NCBI GenBank assembly: GCA_001874335.1
Contig: MPDE01000007.1
Coordinates: 104,397-168,396, forward strand
DNA length: 64,000 nt
Direction of reading: 5' to 3'
From: Bacteroidetes bacterium MedPE-SWsnd-G2
Lineage (GTDB): Bacteria; Bacteroidota; Bacteroidia; Flavobacteriales; Flavobacteriaceae
Positions 34,190 to 43,368 of this stretch are shown one piece after another. The notes under the pieces were generated by a model. The model ran no database searches, had not been told where the DNA came from, and saw only the letters and a program-made list of their open reading frames with translations. The stretch's first letter is position 1. The number at the start of each line of letters is the position of its first letter. The translations under genes were made by a program, and so were the position numbers.

Positions 34190-36802
34190 TTAAGCACGCT
34201 TCTTTTTCAGTAACATACGTTTTATTTCATTCAATTTCATTAGTGCTTCAACTGGTGTTAAAGTGTCAATATCGGTATTGACAATCTCATCTTTTATCTG
34301 TTCTAAAAGCGGATCATCTAGGTTAAAAAAGCTTAATTGCAAGTCTTGATCTAAAGACCTTACCTTATCTGTAAGCTCTTCACTTGAATGAGATTTTTCT
34401 AACTGCTTTAAAATTTTATTAGCGCGGTGAATTACTTGTTGGGGCATACCTGCCAACTTCGCTACATGAATACCGAAACTGTGCTCACTTCCACCCGCTA
34501 CCAATTTTCTTAAAAAGAGAACTTTGTTTTTTAATTCTTTTACTGAAACATTAAAATTCTTGATACGAGCAAATGTTTCTGTCATTTCATTTAACTCATG
34601 GTAATGCGTTGCAAATAGAGTTTTGGCATGCGATGGATGTTCGTGCAAATATTCACTAATAGCCCATGCAATGGATATCCCATCATAAGTACTGGTTCCA
34701 CGACCAATCTCATCTAATAATACTAATGAGCGATCTGAAATATTGTTTAGAATAGAGGCCGTCTCATTCATTTCTACCATAAATGTAGATTCTCCCATCG
34801 AAATATTATCACTCGCTCCTACTCGGGTAAATATCTTATCTGTAATTCCAATTTTTGCAGATGCTGCTGGCACAAAACTTCCCATTTGTGCAAGAAGAAC
34901 AATAATTGCGGTTTGCCTTAAAATGGCCGACTTACCAGACATATTTGGCCCAGTGATCATAATAATCTGTTGAGCCTCGCGATCTAAGTACAAATCGTTA
35001 GCTATATATGGTTCTCCAGGAGGTAATTGTCGTTCGATTACAGGGTGTCTACCGTCCTTGATTTCTAATGCAAATTCAGAATTTATTTCTGGTCTTGAAT
35101 AATTATTATCGATGGCCAATTTTGCGAACCCAGCCAAACAGTCTAATTGAGCAATTAAACTTGCATTTTGTTGTACAGGTTTTATAAATGCCGAAAGCCA
35201 CTGCACCAACTCTGCAAATAATTGCTGCTCAAGAGCCATTATACGTTCTTCGGCTCCTAATATCTTTTCTTCGTATTCTTTTAATTCTGAAGTAATATAA
35301 CGCTCTGCATTTACCAAGGTTTGCTTACGCACCCAGGATTCTGGCACTTTATCTTTATGCGCATGTCTTACTTCAATATAATAACCAAAAACATTATTAG
35401 AAGCTATTTTTAATGAGGTGATACCTGTTTCTGCACTTTCACGCTCTAACATTTTATCCAAATAATCCTTGCCTGAAAAGGCCAAACCTCTCAATTCTTT
35501 TAACTCAGATGAGAATTCTGAAGAAATTGTATTTCCTTTCAAAATGTTTACCGGAGCCTCTTCGTTTAAAGTTGTTTTAATACGCTCTCTTAAATCATTA
35601 CAATCATTAAGCTTAAGAGCCAAAGCTTTTAGCGTTTCATTCGCACTATTTTCCATAATGGATTTAATTGGCAAAATTACTTCCAAAGCATTTTTTAGCT
35701 GAACAACTTCTCTTGGGCTTATTTTAGCTGTAGCCACTTTTGAAATAAGTCGCTCTAAATCCCCAATTTGCTTTATATACCCTCTAACCTCATCCAGTAA
35801 AATAGTTTCACTTTTAAAGAAGTCTACAACATCATGACGTTCCTTTATTTGAGGCTCATCAATTAGTGGTAATGCCAACCAGCGTTTTAATAATCTACTC
35901 CCCATTGGAGAATACGTTTTATCAATCACATCAATAAGCGTAACCGCATTGTGGTTGGAAGATTGATAAAGCTCTAAGTTTTTTATAGTAAATCGATCCA
36001 TCCAAACGTGTGCCTCTTGAGAAATACGCTGGATTGATGTGATATGTTGTAATTTATCGTGTCGAGTTTCACCCAAATAATGAAGGATTGCTCCTGCCGC
36101 AACAACACCTTCAAACAAATTCTCAATACCAAATCCTTTTAAAGATTTGGTCTCAAAATGCTTAAGTAAAATTTCGTTAGTATAATCGTCTTGAAACACC
36201 CAATCTTCAAGGTAAAAGGTATGTAAGTCATCTCCAAAAGCACTATTAAACTCCAATCGTTTAGGTTTGGATATTAGCACTTCACTTGGTCTGAAATTCT
36301 GCAATAATTTATCGACATACTCCGTATTTCCCTGTGACACTAAAAACTCTCCTGTGGACACATCTAAAAACGCCACTCCAATATATTTTTTGGTAATATG
36401 TACAGCGGCCAAAAAGTTATTGGTTCTTGAATGTAAAATATCATCATTAAGTGCTACACCAGGCGTTACTAATTCTGTCACACCTCTTTTTACAATCTTT
36501 TTAGTTTGTTTAGGATCTTCTAATTGGTCGCAAATAGCAACTCTTTGTCCTGCCTTCACCAATTTTGGCAAATAATTATTTAACGAATGATGAGGAAAAC
36601 CTGCAAGTTCGGTTTCTGTTGCACTCCCGGCACCTCTTTTGGTTAAAATAATATCTAATATTTTTGATGCTTTAATGGCGTCTTCACCAAAGGTTTCATA
36701 AAAATCACCTACTCTAAACAACAGCAAAGCATCAGGGTATTTTGCCTTTATACCGTTGTATTGCTTCATTAATGGTGTTTCTTTTTTTATCTTTTTACTC
36801 AA
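34190..36802 (-). CDS. mutS: DNA mismatch repair protein MutS
   Basis: Mismatch-recognition ATPase, 870 aa. Domain order: mismatch-binding domain with the F-x-E motif (GDFYETF, residues 32-38), connector, lever/clamp, and ATPase with the Walker A GPNMSGKS near 617-624 and [14 protein letters not shown] as the Walker B/signature region. The C-terminal helix-turn-helix dimer region is present. The start is a TTG at 36802, giving [15 protein letters not shown]; the only nearby ATG (residue 12) would trim the conserved opening. The tRNA pair lies downstream on the same strand. Confidence 0.97.
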   Translation of the reverse strand: MSKKIKKETPLMKQYNGIKAKYPDALLLFRVGDFYETFGEDAIKASKILDIILTKRGAGSATETELAGFPHHSLNNYLPKLVKAGQRVAICDQLEDPKQTKKIVKRGVTELVTPGVALNDDILHSRTNNFLAAVHITKKYIGVAFLDVSTGEFLVSQGNTEYVDKLLQNFRPSEVLISKPKRLEFNSAFGDDLHTFYLEDWVFQDDYTNEILLKHFETKSLKGFGIENLFEGVVAAGAILHYLGETRHDKLQHITSIQRISQEAHVWMDRFTIKNLELYQSSNHNAVTLIDVIDKTYSPMGSRLLKRWLALPLIDEPQIKERHDVVDFFKSETILLDEVRGYIKQIGDLERLISKVATAKISPREVVQLKNALEVILPIKSIMENSANETLKALALKLNDCNDLRERIKTTLNEEAPVNILKGNTISSEFSSELKELRGLAFSGKDYLDKMLERESAETGITSLKIASNNVFGYYIEVRHAHKDKVPESWVRKQTLVNAERYITSELKEYEEKILGAEERIMALEQQLFAELVQWLSAFIKPVQQNASLIAQLDCLAGFAKLAIDNNYSRPEINSEFALEIKDGRHPVIERQLPPGEPYIANDLYLDREAQQIIMITGPNMSGKSAILRQTAIIVLLAQMGSFVPAASAKIGITDKIFTRVGASDNISMGESTFMVEMNETASILNNISDRSLVLLDEIGRGTSTYDGISIAWAISEYLHEHPSHAKTLFATHYHELNEMTETFARIKNFNVSVKELKNKVLFLRKLVAGGSEHSFGIHVAKLAGMPQQVIHRANKILKQLEKSHSSEELTDKVRSLDQDLQLSFFNLDDPLLEQIKDEIVNTDIDTLTPVEALMKLNEIKRMLLKKKRA

Positions 36803-36824
36803 GGGAATACTGATATTTAAATAT

Positions 36825-36832
36825 TACTTTTG
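36825..36832 (+). promoter_or_regulatory. -7 promoter element of the SpoU methyltransferase gene
   Basis: TACTTTTG, an exact TAnnTTTG match, 92 bp upstream of the ATG at 36925, implying an 85-nt leader. Confidence 0.4.
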
Positions 36833-36924
36833 CGCTTTATGTAAGAACGCTAATGTACTTATTATTTGATTTTTTTTAAAGTGCATGAGTTACAAGTTAT
36901 CTTTAATTATTCACAGATTTTACG

Positions 36925-37464
36925 ATGAGAAAATTACGCAATATCGAATTGAACCGACTTAGTGTTGATGATTTTAAGTTGACTAAAAAAACGCCAATAA
37001 TCATTGTTTTAGATAATATTAGAAGCTTGAATAATATTGGATCGGTATTTAGAACCAGTGATGCGTTTTTAATTGAAAAAATCTATTTATGCGGCATTAC
37101 AGCAACACCACCACATAAGGATATTCACAAAACCGCTTTAGGAAGTACTGATACCGTAGCCTGGGAATATGCCGAAAAAACAATTGATGTCATCACTACA
37201 CTTAAGTCTAAAAATGTTCATGTTATTTCTGTTGAACAAGCTGAGCAATCAACAAGTTTAGAACAGTTTGAACCACAAGAAAATTTGACTTACGCTTTAG
37301 TGTTTGGTAATGAAGTAAAAGGTGTAGCTCAAGATGTGGTTTCGGCAAGTAATACCATAATTGAAATCCCTCAATTTGGCACAAAACACAGTTTAAACAT
37401 ATCAGTAAGTGCGGGTGTAACTATATGGGATCTTTTTTCGAAGCTCAGAAAACTGAATCAATAG
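36925..37464 (+). CDS. SpoU/TrmH-family RNA 2'-O-methyltransferase
   Basis: SPOUT-fold methyltransferase of 179 aa that methylates ribose 2'-OH of tRNA or rRNA using AdoMet. Motif 1 is NIRSLNNIGSVFRTSDAF, motif 2 LVFGNEVKGV and motif 3 IEIPQFGTKHSLNISVSAGV, forming the knotted AdoMet site. It lacks the extra N-terminal domain of RlmB, so it is closer to the TrmH/TrmL type. The RNA substrate cannot be assigned. It converges with the folK-dNK gene with 2 bp between stop codons and no terminator. Confidence 0.92.
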   Translation: MRKLRNIELNRLSVDDFKLTKKTPIIIVLDNIRSLNNIGSVFRTSDAFLIEKIYLCGITATPPHKDIHKTALGSTDTVAWEYAEKTIDVITTLKSKNVHVISVEQAEQSTSLEQFEPQENLTYALVFGNEVKGVAQDVVSASNTIIEIPQFGTKHSLNISVSAGVTIWDLFSKLRKLNQ

Positions 37465-37466
37465 TA

Positions 37467-38594
37467 TTAACTACAAATTGATTTTACCAAGTTGGTATAA
37501 TCCTCTCTATTCTTTACAAAGTCCTTTTCCGAGATATCGATAATTTTCACATTTAGGGCTGTTTGTTCCTTGAGAAATTCCAAATATCCCGAATTGATTT
37601 TTTCTAAATAATCATTTTCTATATTTTGCTCATAGGAGCGACCACGCCTTTTAATATTTTCCTGAAGTCTTTCGGTATTTTGATACAAGTATATATAGAG
37701 CTCTGGCTTGGCAATATCCTTGTACATTAGATAGAATAGTTTGCGATACAATTTAAATTCGTCTGGAGCCAATGTGATTTTCGAAAAAATTAGAGATTTA
37801 AAGACATCATAATCACTAACAATAAAATCCTTAAACAAATCTAACTGCGATAAATCATCACTAATTTGCTGGTATCTATCGGCTAAAAATGACATTTCTA
37901 AAGTAAATGCATAACGCTGAGCATCTTCGTAAAATTTTGGTAAAAAGGGATTGTCAGCAAATCGCTCTAAAATCAATTTCCCATTAAACTCTTTTGAAAT
38001 TTGAGTTGCCAAACTGGTTTTCCCAGCACCAATATTTCCTTCTATTGCAACATAATTGAATTTTGAAATATCAATATTATCTGCAGGATGATTTAGTTTT
38101 GAACTGGCAAGACTCACAGGTGAATTATCAATACACCCAACCAATAAATCAGTAGTTGTTTTCTCAAAAACAGGATGCAATACTTCAGCTGCAATATCTT
38201 TCAACGGTTGCAAAACAAATTGCCTTTTGTGGATATGAGGGTGAGGCACTATTAATCTTGGCGTATCGATTATATCTGATTCATAATACAAGATATCAAT
38301 ATCAATACAACGTGAAGAATAGCCTTGGCCATCGTTTCTTTTTCGACCTAATTCTGTTTCAATATTGAGTATTTTTTCAATAAGAACCTCTGGTGAGTAG
38401 CTTGTCTCAACTTTAACACAAGCATTTAAAAAATCTGGACCGTCAAACCCAACCGATTTCGTTTTGTAAACTTTAGAAATTGCTGAAATCTCACCTATTT
38501 TATCAAACAACGCATCAACCGCCATCTGCAAGAACCTCAACGAATTACCTTCATTACTCCCTAATCCAATAAATACACTCTTACAGTTCTCCAT
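37467..38594 (-). CDS. folK: Fusion of HPPK (FolK) and a deoxynucleoside kinase
   Basis: A 375-aa bifunctional enzyme. Residues 1-150 are 6-hydroxymethyl-7,8-dihydropterin pyrophosphokinase (IGLGSNEGN, SKVYKTKSVGFDGPDFLNAC, RCIDIDILYY, VPHPHIHKRQFVLQPL), which makes the pterin for folate. After a linker, residues about 180-375 are a dNK domain: P-loop GNIGAGKTS near 187-195, ERFADNPFLPKFYED, VSDYDVFKS in place of the DRS motif, and RRGRSYEQNI as the lid. Joined HPPK-dNK proteins occur in marine Bacteroidota as far as I know. ATG 38594 is used; the frame extends further upstream without support. It links folate and deoxynucleoside salvage. Confidence 0.92.
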   Translation of the reverse strand: MENCKSVFIGLGSNEGNSLRFLQMAVDALFDKIGEISAISKVYKTKSVGFDGPDFLNACVKVETSYSPEVLIEKILNIETELGRKRNDGQGYSSRCIDIDILYYESDIIDTPRLIVPHPHIHKRQFVLQPLKDIAAEVLHPVFEKTTTDLLVGCIDNSPVSLASSKLNHPADNIDISKFNYVAIEGNIGAGKTSLATQISKEFNGKLILERFADNPFLPKFYEDAQRYAFTLEMSFLADRYQQISDDLSQLDLFKDFIVSDYDVFKSLIFSKITLAPDEFKLYRKLFYLMYKDIAKPELYIYLYQNTERLQENIKRRGRSYEQNIENDYLEKINSGYLEFLKEQTALNVKIIDISEKDFVKNREDYTNLVKSICS

Positions 38595-38632
38595 AATTAT
38601 TGCAAAAAAACTAAAAGAAAACCACATTCGGT

Positions 38633-38640
38633 TATATTTG
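38633..38640 (+). promoter_or_regulatory. -7 promoter element of the queuosine precursor transporter gene
   Basis: TATATTTG, an exact TAnnTTTG match, 25 bp before the ATG at 38666. Confidence 0.5.
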
Positions 38641-38665
38641 TAAGAAGTATTTATTCACAACTTAT

Positions 38666-39370
38666 ATGACACTCACCGATAAACTTGTTGCACAACGCAT
38701 CTATCTGTTTTTAGCAGCCTTATTTATTACATCGTTAGTAGTTTCTAATTTAATATTTCAAAAATTCTTCTATTGGTATCCATTAGATATTGAAATATTT
38801 GGAACCAAGCTTTTTGAGATTTCGGTTGGGATTTTACCTTACCCTATCACTTTTCTTATTACAGATCTAATCAGTGAAATCTACGGAAAAAAGAAGGCTA
38901 ATCAGGTTGTGTTTGCGGGCATATTCGCTTCTGCATTTTCCCTTTTAATCATTTATACAGCTAATGCAGTTCCAGCCACAGAATGGTCTCCTGTTCAAAA
39001 CGATTTATTTTCTAAAGTATTTGGAAGCACGGCCGTAGCAGTATTTGCTAGTATGATGGCCTATCTCATCGCTCAATTTATCGATATCCAAATTTATCAT
39101 TTTTGGAAACGCCTCACTAAAGGTAAACACTTATGGATTAGAAATAATTTCTCAACCTTTCTCTCTCAATTTGTAGACACCTTTACCGTTTTATTTTTGT
39201 TATGCAGTTTTGAAAAAATCTCTTGGGATCTCTTTCCAGGTTTATTAATAGCAGGGTTTATTTTTAAAATAATAATAGCTATTATCGATACACCGTTTTT
39301 ATATCTTACGGTATACCTTTTTAGAAAACGATTTAACTTAAAAGTAAATGAAGAAATTGAATTAATCTAA
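38666..39370 (+). CDS. Queuosine precursor transporter (VUT family, YhhQ-like)
   Basis: A 234-aa inner membrane protein with about six helices. Conserved YhhQ-family segments are LVVSNLIFQKFF, LPYPITFLITDLISEIYGKKKANQVV, IAQFIDIQIYHFWKRLTKGKHLWIRNNFST and the SQFVDTFTVLF helix. The family imports 7-cyano-7-deazaguanine or related precursors for queuosine in tRNA. The function follows from family membership. The stop codon overlaps that of the convergent DUF2797 gene. Confidence 0.93.
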   Translation: MTLTDKLVAQRIYLFLAALFITSLVVSNLIFQKFFYWYPLDIEIFGTKLFEISVGILPYPITFLITDLISEIYGKKKANQVVFAGIFASAFSLLIIYTANAVPATEWSPVQNDLFSKVFGSTAVAVFASMMAYLIAQFIDIQIYHFWKRLTKGKHLWIRNNFSTFLSQFVDTFTVLFLLCSFEKISWDLFPGLLIAGFIFKIIIAIIDTPFLYLTVYLFRKRFNLKVNEEIELI

Positions 39371-40164
39371 TTAATTATTTCAATAGAAACAACCAAACCT
39401 TCATTGCTTCTCACATTAAAGACTGTATTATCCTCAAAAATTAAATACTGCCCCTTAATTCCTTTAAGTACTCCTGTATAAGATGGCGTCTTTTTTAAGT
39501 TTAAGCTTTTAGGCTTTTCAGGATATTGCAATACTGGGAACTGCAAATGTGTTTCACTACCTGATTCTAAAAAATAATCCATGGCCTCTTCAGGAATAAA
39601 AGATTTTAGTTTGTCACGGTAATCTGCAAGGTTGGCATCTTCTATATCATTTTTAAGCATTTTACGCCAATTGGTTTTATCTGCAATATGAGCTTTTAAG
39701 GCCACCTCTGTCACTCCAGCAAGATATCTATTTGGCACCTCAACAATTTCAATGGCTTCATGAGCCCCTTGGTCAATCCATCTTGTAGGCACCTGAGATT
39801 TTCGAGTTACCCCTACTTTTACATTACTTGAATTTGCTAAATAAACTATATGAGGTTTTAATTGCATTGCAGATTCATAGGCCAAATCTCTATCTTCAAT
39901 ACCTAAATGCGCCTTGCTTAACTCTGGTCTCATAATCCAATCGGCCGCCTGAGGCACTTCAAAAAAGCAACTTTTACAAAATCCTTGTCTAAATATTTCT
40001 TTCTCTAACCCACAACTTAAGCACTTATATGTGACAAAATCAATCTTTAAGGTTTTACCCAATAATTGGTTCACATTTATAAAATCGGTATCAAAAATTA
40101 AATAGTATTGAATTGGTTCTAAAAATTCAGTTTCCATTTTTGTTAAAACCCCTTGGTAAGTCAT
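39367..40164 (-). CDS. DUF2797 family protein
   Basis: A 265-aa cytoplasmic protein. A small zinc-binding pattern C-x2-C...C-x2-C (CLSCGLEKEIFRQGFCKSC) sits near residues 47-65. The later HIVYLANSSNVKVGVTRKSQVPTRWIDQGA and VPNRYLAGVTEVALKAHIADKTNWRKML are the GIY-YIG-like core seen in this family; whether it cleaves DNA is unknown. Only the family name is firm. It is divergent from the GH3 gene, with only 42 bp between the start codons, and convergent with the transporter. Confidence 0.88.
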   Translation of the reverse strand: MTYQGVLTKMETEFLEPIQYYLIFDTDFINVNQLLGKTLKIDFVTYKCLSCGLEKEIFRQGFCKSCFFEVPQAADWIMRPELSKAHLGIEDRDLAYESAMQLKPHIVYLANSSNVKVGVTRKSQVPTRWIDQGAHEAIEIVEVPNRYLAGVTEVALKAHIADKTNWRKMLKNDIEDANLADYRDKLKSFIPEEAMDYFLESGSETHLQFPVLQYPEKPKSLNLKKTPSYTGVLKGIKGQYLIFEDNTVFNVRSNEGLVVSIEIIN

Positions 40165-40186
40165 AAAAAAAAATATTAATTTTAAA

Positions 40187-40202
40187 GCATTAAAGATAAT
40201 GC
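40187..40202. promoter_or_regulatory. Short inverted repeat between the divergent DUF2797 and GH3 genes
   Basis: GCATTA (40187-40192) and TAATGC (40197-40202) flank AAGA in the 42-bp intergenic space. Both promoters must fit here, so an operator is possible, but six-base arms occur often by chance. Confidence 0.25.
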
Positions 40203-40206
40203 AAAT

Positions 40207-41721
40207 ATGCCAATCCCCTTAGTAAATTCTATTGCATCTTGGTTTTTGAAAAGCCGATTTCACCAAATAGAGTTATTCTTAAAATACCCTAACGAAGTGC
40301 AGCAGGAATTACTGTTAGACCTGCTTACACTAGCAACAGATACCGAGATAGGTAAGGCATATGACTTTGCTACAATCACCAATTACAAAACGTTTTCAGA
40401 GCGCGTACCAATTGTTTCTTATGAAGATATTCATCCACTAATTGAACGCTCAAGATTAGGCGAATCAAATATCTTTTGGCCAACAACTATTAAATGGTTT
40501 GCAAAATCAAGCGGTACAACCAATGCAAAAAGTAAGTTTATACCTGTAAGTCAAGAGTCTTTAGAAGAATGTCATTATGCTGCAGGTAAAGATCTGTTAT
40601 GTATGTACCTCAACAACAACGAAGAGTCGCAGTTGTTTACCGGTAAAAGCTTAAGATTAGGAGGTAGTAAAGAGTTGTACAAGGAGAACGGCACTACTTT
40701 TGGCGACTTATCTGCCATACTTATAGACAACATGCCTTTTTGGGCAGAATACAGCAGCACCCCAAGTTCTAAAATTTCTTTAATGAGCGACTGGCAAGAC
40801 AAAATGCCAGCGATTGTTGAGGAAACGGTAAACGAGAATGTAACGAGCCTGGCTGGTGTCCCATCATGGATGTTGGTGCTTTTAAACAATGCCTTGCAAC
40901 ATACGGGAAAATCGAGTTTATTAGAAATTTGGCCCAATTTAGAAGTATATTTTCACGGTGGCGTTAGCTTTTTGCCATACAAAGAACAATATCAAAACAT
41001 ATTAGCAGATCCCAATTTTAAGTTCTACGAAATTTACAATGCCTCAGAAGGTTTTTTTGCCATTCAGGATTTAAATAATTCATCAGACTTACTCCTAATG
41101 TTAGACTATGGGATATTCTATGAATTTATTCCGATGGATAATAACGGAAATGAAAGTGATATCATAATCCCATTAAGCGAGGTTCAATTGCATAAAAATT
41201 ATGCCATTGTCATAACTACAAATGCTGGATTGTGGCGTTACAAAATTGGAGACACGGTTAGATTTACGTCTTTAAACCCTTATAAAATTAAAGTTTCTGG
41301 AAGAACAAAGCATCATATAAATGTCTTTGGTGAAGAATTGATTATTGAAAATGCAGAAGAAGCTTTAAAGGCGACTTGTAAAGCCACAAATTCTGAAATT
41401 GTAGAATATACCGCTGCACCTATTTTCATGGAAGGCAAAGAAAAAGGAACACATGAATGGCTTATAGAATTTAAAACTGCACCTCATAATCAAGATGAGT
41501 TCATTTATTTATTAGACACCAACCTTCAATCTTTAAATTCTGATTACGAAGCTAAGCGAATGAATAATATGACTTTAAATCCTCCTGTTTTAAACATCGG
41601 AAGAAAAGGGGTGTTTTATGACTGGCTAAAAGAAAATGATAAACTTGGAGGGCAACATAAAGTACCTCGATTATCCAACACAAGACAGTATTTAGACAGA
41701 CTAAAATCACTTAATTTGTAG
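40207..41721 (+). CDS. GH3-family (auxin-responsive GH3-like) adenylate-forming protein
   Basis: A 504-aa protein of the GH3 branch of adenylating acyl-acid amido synthetases. The ATP-binding SSGTTNAKSKFIPVS is at about residues 100-114. Next come FGDLSAILIDN and the YNASEGFFAIQ motif, then the GLWRYKIGDTVRF and FGEELIIENAEEAL segments of the C-terminal domain. Plant GH3 enzymes join jasmonate, auxin or salicylate to amino acids; the bacterial substrate is unknown. It stands alone, divergent from DUF2797. Confidence 0.92.
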   Translation: MPIPLVNSIASWFLKSRFHQIELFLKYPNEVQQELLLDLLTLATDTEIGKAYDFATITNYKTFSERVPIVSYEDIHPLIERSRLGESNIFWPTTIKWFAKSSGTTNAKSKFIPVSQESLEECHYAAGKDLLCMYLNNNEESQLFTGKSLRLGGSKELYKENGTTFGDLSAILIDNMPFWAEYSSTPSSKISLMSDWQDKMPAIVEETVNENVTSLAGVPSWMLVLLNNALQHTGKSSLLEIWPNLEVYFHGGVSFLPYKEQYQNILADPNFKFYEIYNASEGFFAIQDLNNSSDLLLMLDYGIFYEFIPMDNNGNESDIIIPLSEVQLHKNYAIVITTNAGLWRYKIGDTVRFTSLNPYKIKVSGRTKHHINVFGEELIIENAEEALKATCKATNSEIVEYTAAPIFMEGKEKGTHEWLIEFKTAPHNQDEFIYLLDTNLQSLNSDYEAKRMNNMTLNPPVLNIGRKGVFYDWLKENDKLGGQHKVPRLSNTRQYLDRLKSLNL

Positions 41722-41762
41722 GAGGTTTACCTATAATTCTGTACACATTATTTCATTTTATC

Positions 41763-41841
41763 GTTGAAAAATTAAAATTCAACTAATTTAGATGTAAATA
41801 CATCAAAACTTGAGCTTTAACACCTATTTTTATGGTGTTAA
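41763..41841. promoter_or_regulatory. Cluster of three inverted repeats upstream of the PD40 gene
   Basis: Three perfect inverted repeats lie in a 79-bp stretch: GTTGAA-N9-TTCAAC (41763-41783), GATGTA-AA-TACATC (41791-41804) and TTAACACC-N9-GGTGTTAA (41817-41841). No T tract follows the last one. They may be operators or a structured leader, 20 bp before the likely ATG. Base composition makes chance matches possible. Confidence 0.35.
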
Positions 41842-41860
41842 TCCATTAATATCCCTTAAA

Positions 41861-43114
41861 ATGAAACAGTACGCCCTCTATTTGTACTCTGCTTTTGTAT
41901 TTTCTACATTGGTGCTTTACGGGAATTTATCTATTAATTCTTTAAGCAATTCTCAAGATAAAACCCAAGTTAACGATCAGGACAATCTGAACAAAAGCGG
42001 AATGAAATTTTTTGTTCATCATTCAAAGATGAATAGCAAATACTCTGAAATTGGATCTGGAGTATTCAGAAATAAATTTATTGTAGTTTCTTCTAAGAAA
42101 ATTGGAGGTTTAGGAAACGGTGTAGACGAGCGCACGAATCAACCCTACACCGAATTGTTTTGTATGGATTTAGACGGATACGGCACACTTTCAAATCCGT
42201 TGTTATATTCTAGAATCATAAACACTAAAAATAACGAAGGCTTAATTGCCTTTACTCCGGACCAGCAAACTATGTATTTCACACGTGCCATGCGTGAGAC
42301 TTCTAACAATTACCAGTTATACAAAACTAGACTTCAAACAAATTCTGCAGGAAACTGGATTGATCAAGAAAAATTAGCAATTAGCAGTCCAAATTACTCA
42401 ATAGAATCACCACATGTTAGTGCTGATGGAAAGACATTGTACTTTGCGTCAAATATGGGAGGTACTGTTGGTGGATTTGACATTTACTCTGCCGAAATAT
42501 TAAGTGATGGCACTTTGGGACAACCTCATAATTTAGGACCAAATGTAAATACTGCTCAAAACGAAAAGTATCCTTACACTTCTCCTGATGGTGAGTCACT
42601 TTATTTTTCATCTGAAGGTCACAACTCAATTGGAGGTTACGATGTATTTGTTTCTGCCATTAAAGAGAGTTATTTAGGAACACCTAGACACTTAGGTACA
42701 GATATTAACAGTACATCAAATGATATTTCATTTAAATTTATCCAAGAAGACAAAGGCTTTATATCGTCTGACAGGGAAGGAAGCATTGGCAGTTTTGACA
42801 TTTTTAGATTTAAATCTCAAATTGTTTATCAAGACATTAAAGGTTTAATCGTAGACAATACTAATGCACCAATACCTAATGCCAATATATTTTTGATGGA
42901 TGGTGAAGACAATATCATAGAACGCCAAATTACGGGAAGCGATTCAGGATACAAATTCAAAATTCAGGCTTACGGTGATTATAAACTTAAGGTAATGAAA
43001 TTTGGTTTTGAGCCATTGGTTTTTGACATAAATGCTACAGAAAGTAACGGAGGTTTAATTACTGAAAATCTGGAATTAGTTTCAAACGGAGCAACCAGCG
43101 TAACCGATAACTAA
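41861..43114 (+). CDS. Secreted PD40 beta-propeller protein with carboxypeptidase-regulatory-like domain
   Basis: About 417 aa with a signal/anchor segment at residues 6-25. Residues about 130-330 contain TolB/PD40-type blades: FTPDQQTMYFTRA, SADGKTLYFASN and SPDGESLYFSSEG, each an x-S/P-D-G-x-x-L/Y-Y-F-x-S repeat. Residues about 335-415 (QDIKGLIVDNTNAPIPNANI) are a carboxypeptidase-regulatory-like domain. This order resembles OmpA-family envelope proteins and PorE of type IX secretion, but the TPR and OmpA domains are missing. ATG 41861 is used since the region upstream is not coding-like. Role is unknown. Confidence 0.85.
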   Translation: MKQYALYLYSAFVFSTLVLYGNLSINSLSNSQDKTQVNDQDNLNKSGMKFFVHHSKMNSKYSEIGSGVFRNKFIVVSSKKIGGLGNGVDERTNQPYTELFCMDLDGYGTLSNPLLYSRIINTKNNEGLIAFTPDQQTMYFTRAMRETSNNYQLYKTRLQTNSAGNWIDQEKLAISSPNYSIESPHVSADGKTLYFASNMGGTVGGFDIYSAEILSDGTLGQPHNLGPNVNTAQNEKYPYTSPDGESLYFSSEGHNSIGGYDVFVSAIKESYLGTPRHLGTDINSTSNDISFKFIQEDKGFISSDREGSIGSFDIFRFKSQIVYQDIKGLIVDNTNAPIPNANIFLMDGEDNIIERQITGSDSGYKFKIQAYGDYKLKVMKFGFEPLVFDINATESNGGLITENLELVSNGATSVTDN

Positions 43115-43312
43115 ATTTTATTTTGTAATTATCACCGTTGAATGGAATACTAGTTATACATCACATCGAAAATTAGCAGGATTTTGTCCAAATTGACATA
43201 AATTAATTTTTATGTTTTAAAAATGCTTCTATATTTACAAAGCAACACAAAGACAAAAAACATCACATTATAAAATATTATCTTTTTTTGCAATATTTAT
43301 TAATGATCCAAA

Positions 43313-43346
43313 TAAAAAAAGCCACTCAAAGGAGTGGCTTTTTTTT
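43313..43346. terminator. Bidirectional terminator at the 3' end of clpX
   Basis: GCCACTC (43321-43327) and GAGTGGC (43332-43338) pair around AAAG, flanked by A7 and T8. The 198 bp before it (43115-43312) hold nothing I recognise. Confidence 0.92.
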
Positions 43347-43368
43347 ATAACAATACATCTTGTAACAC

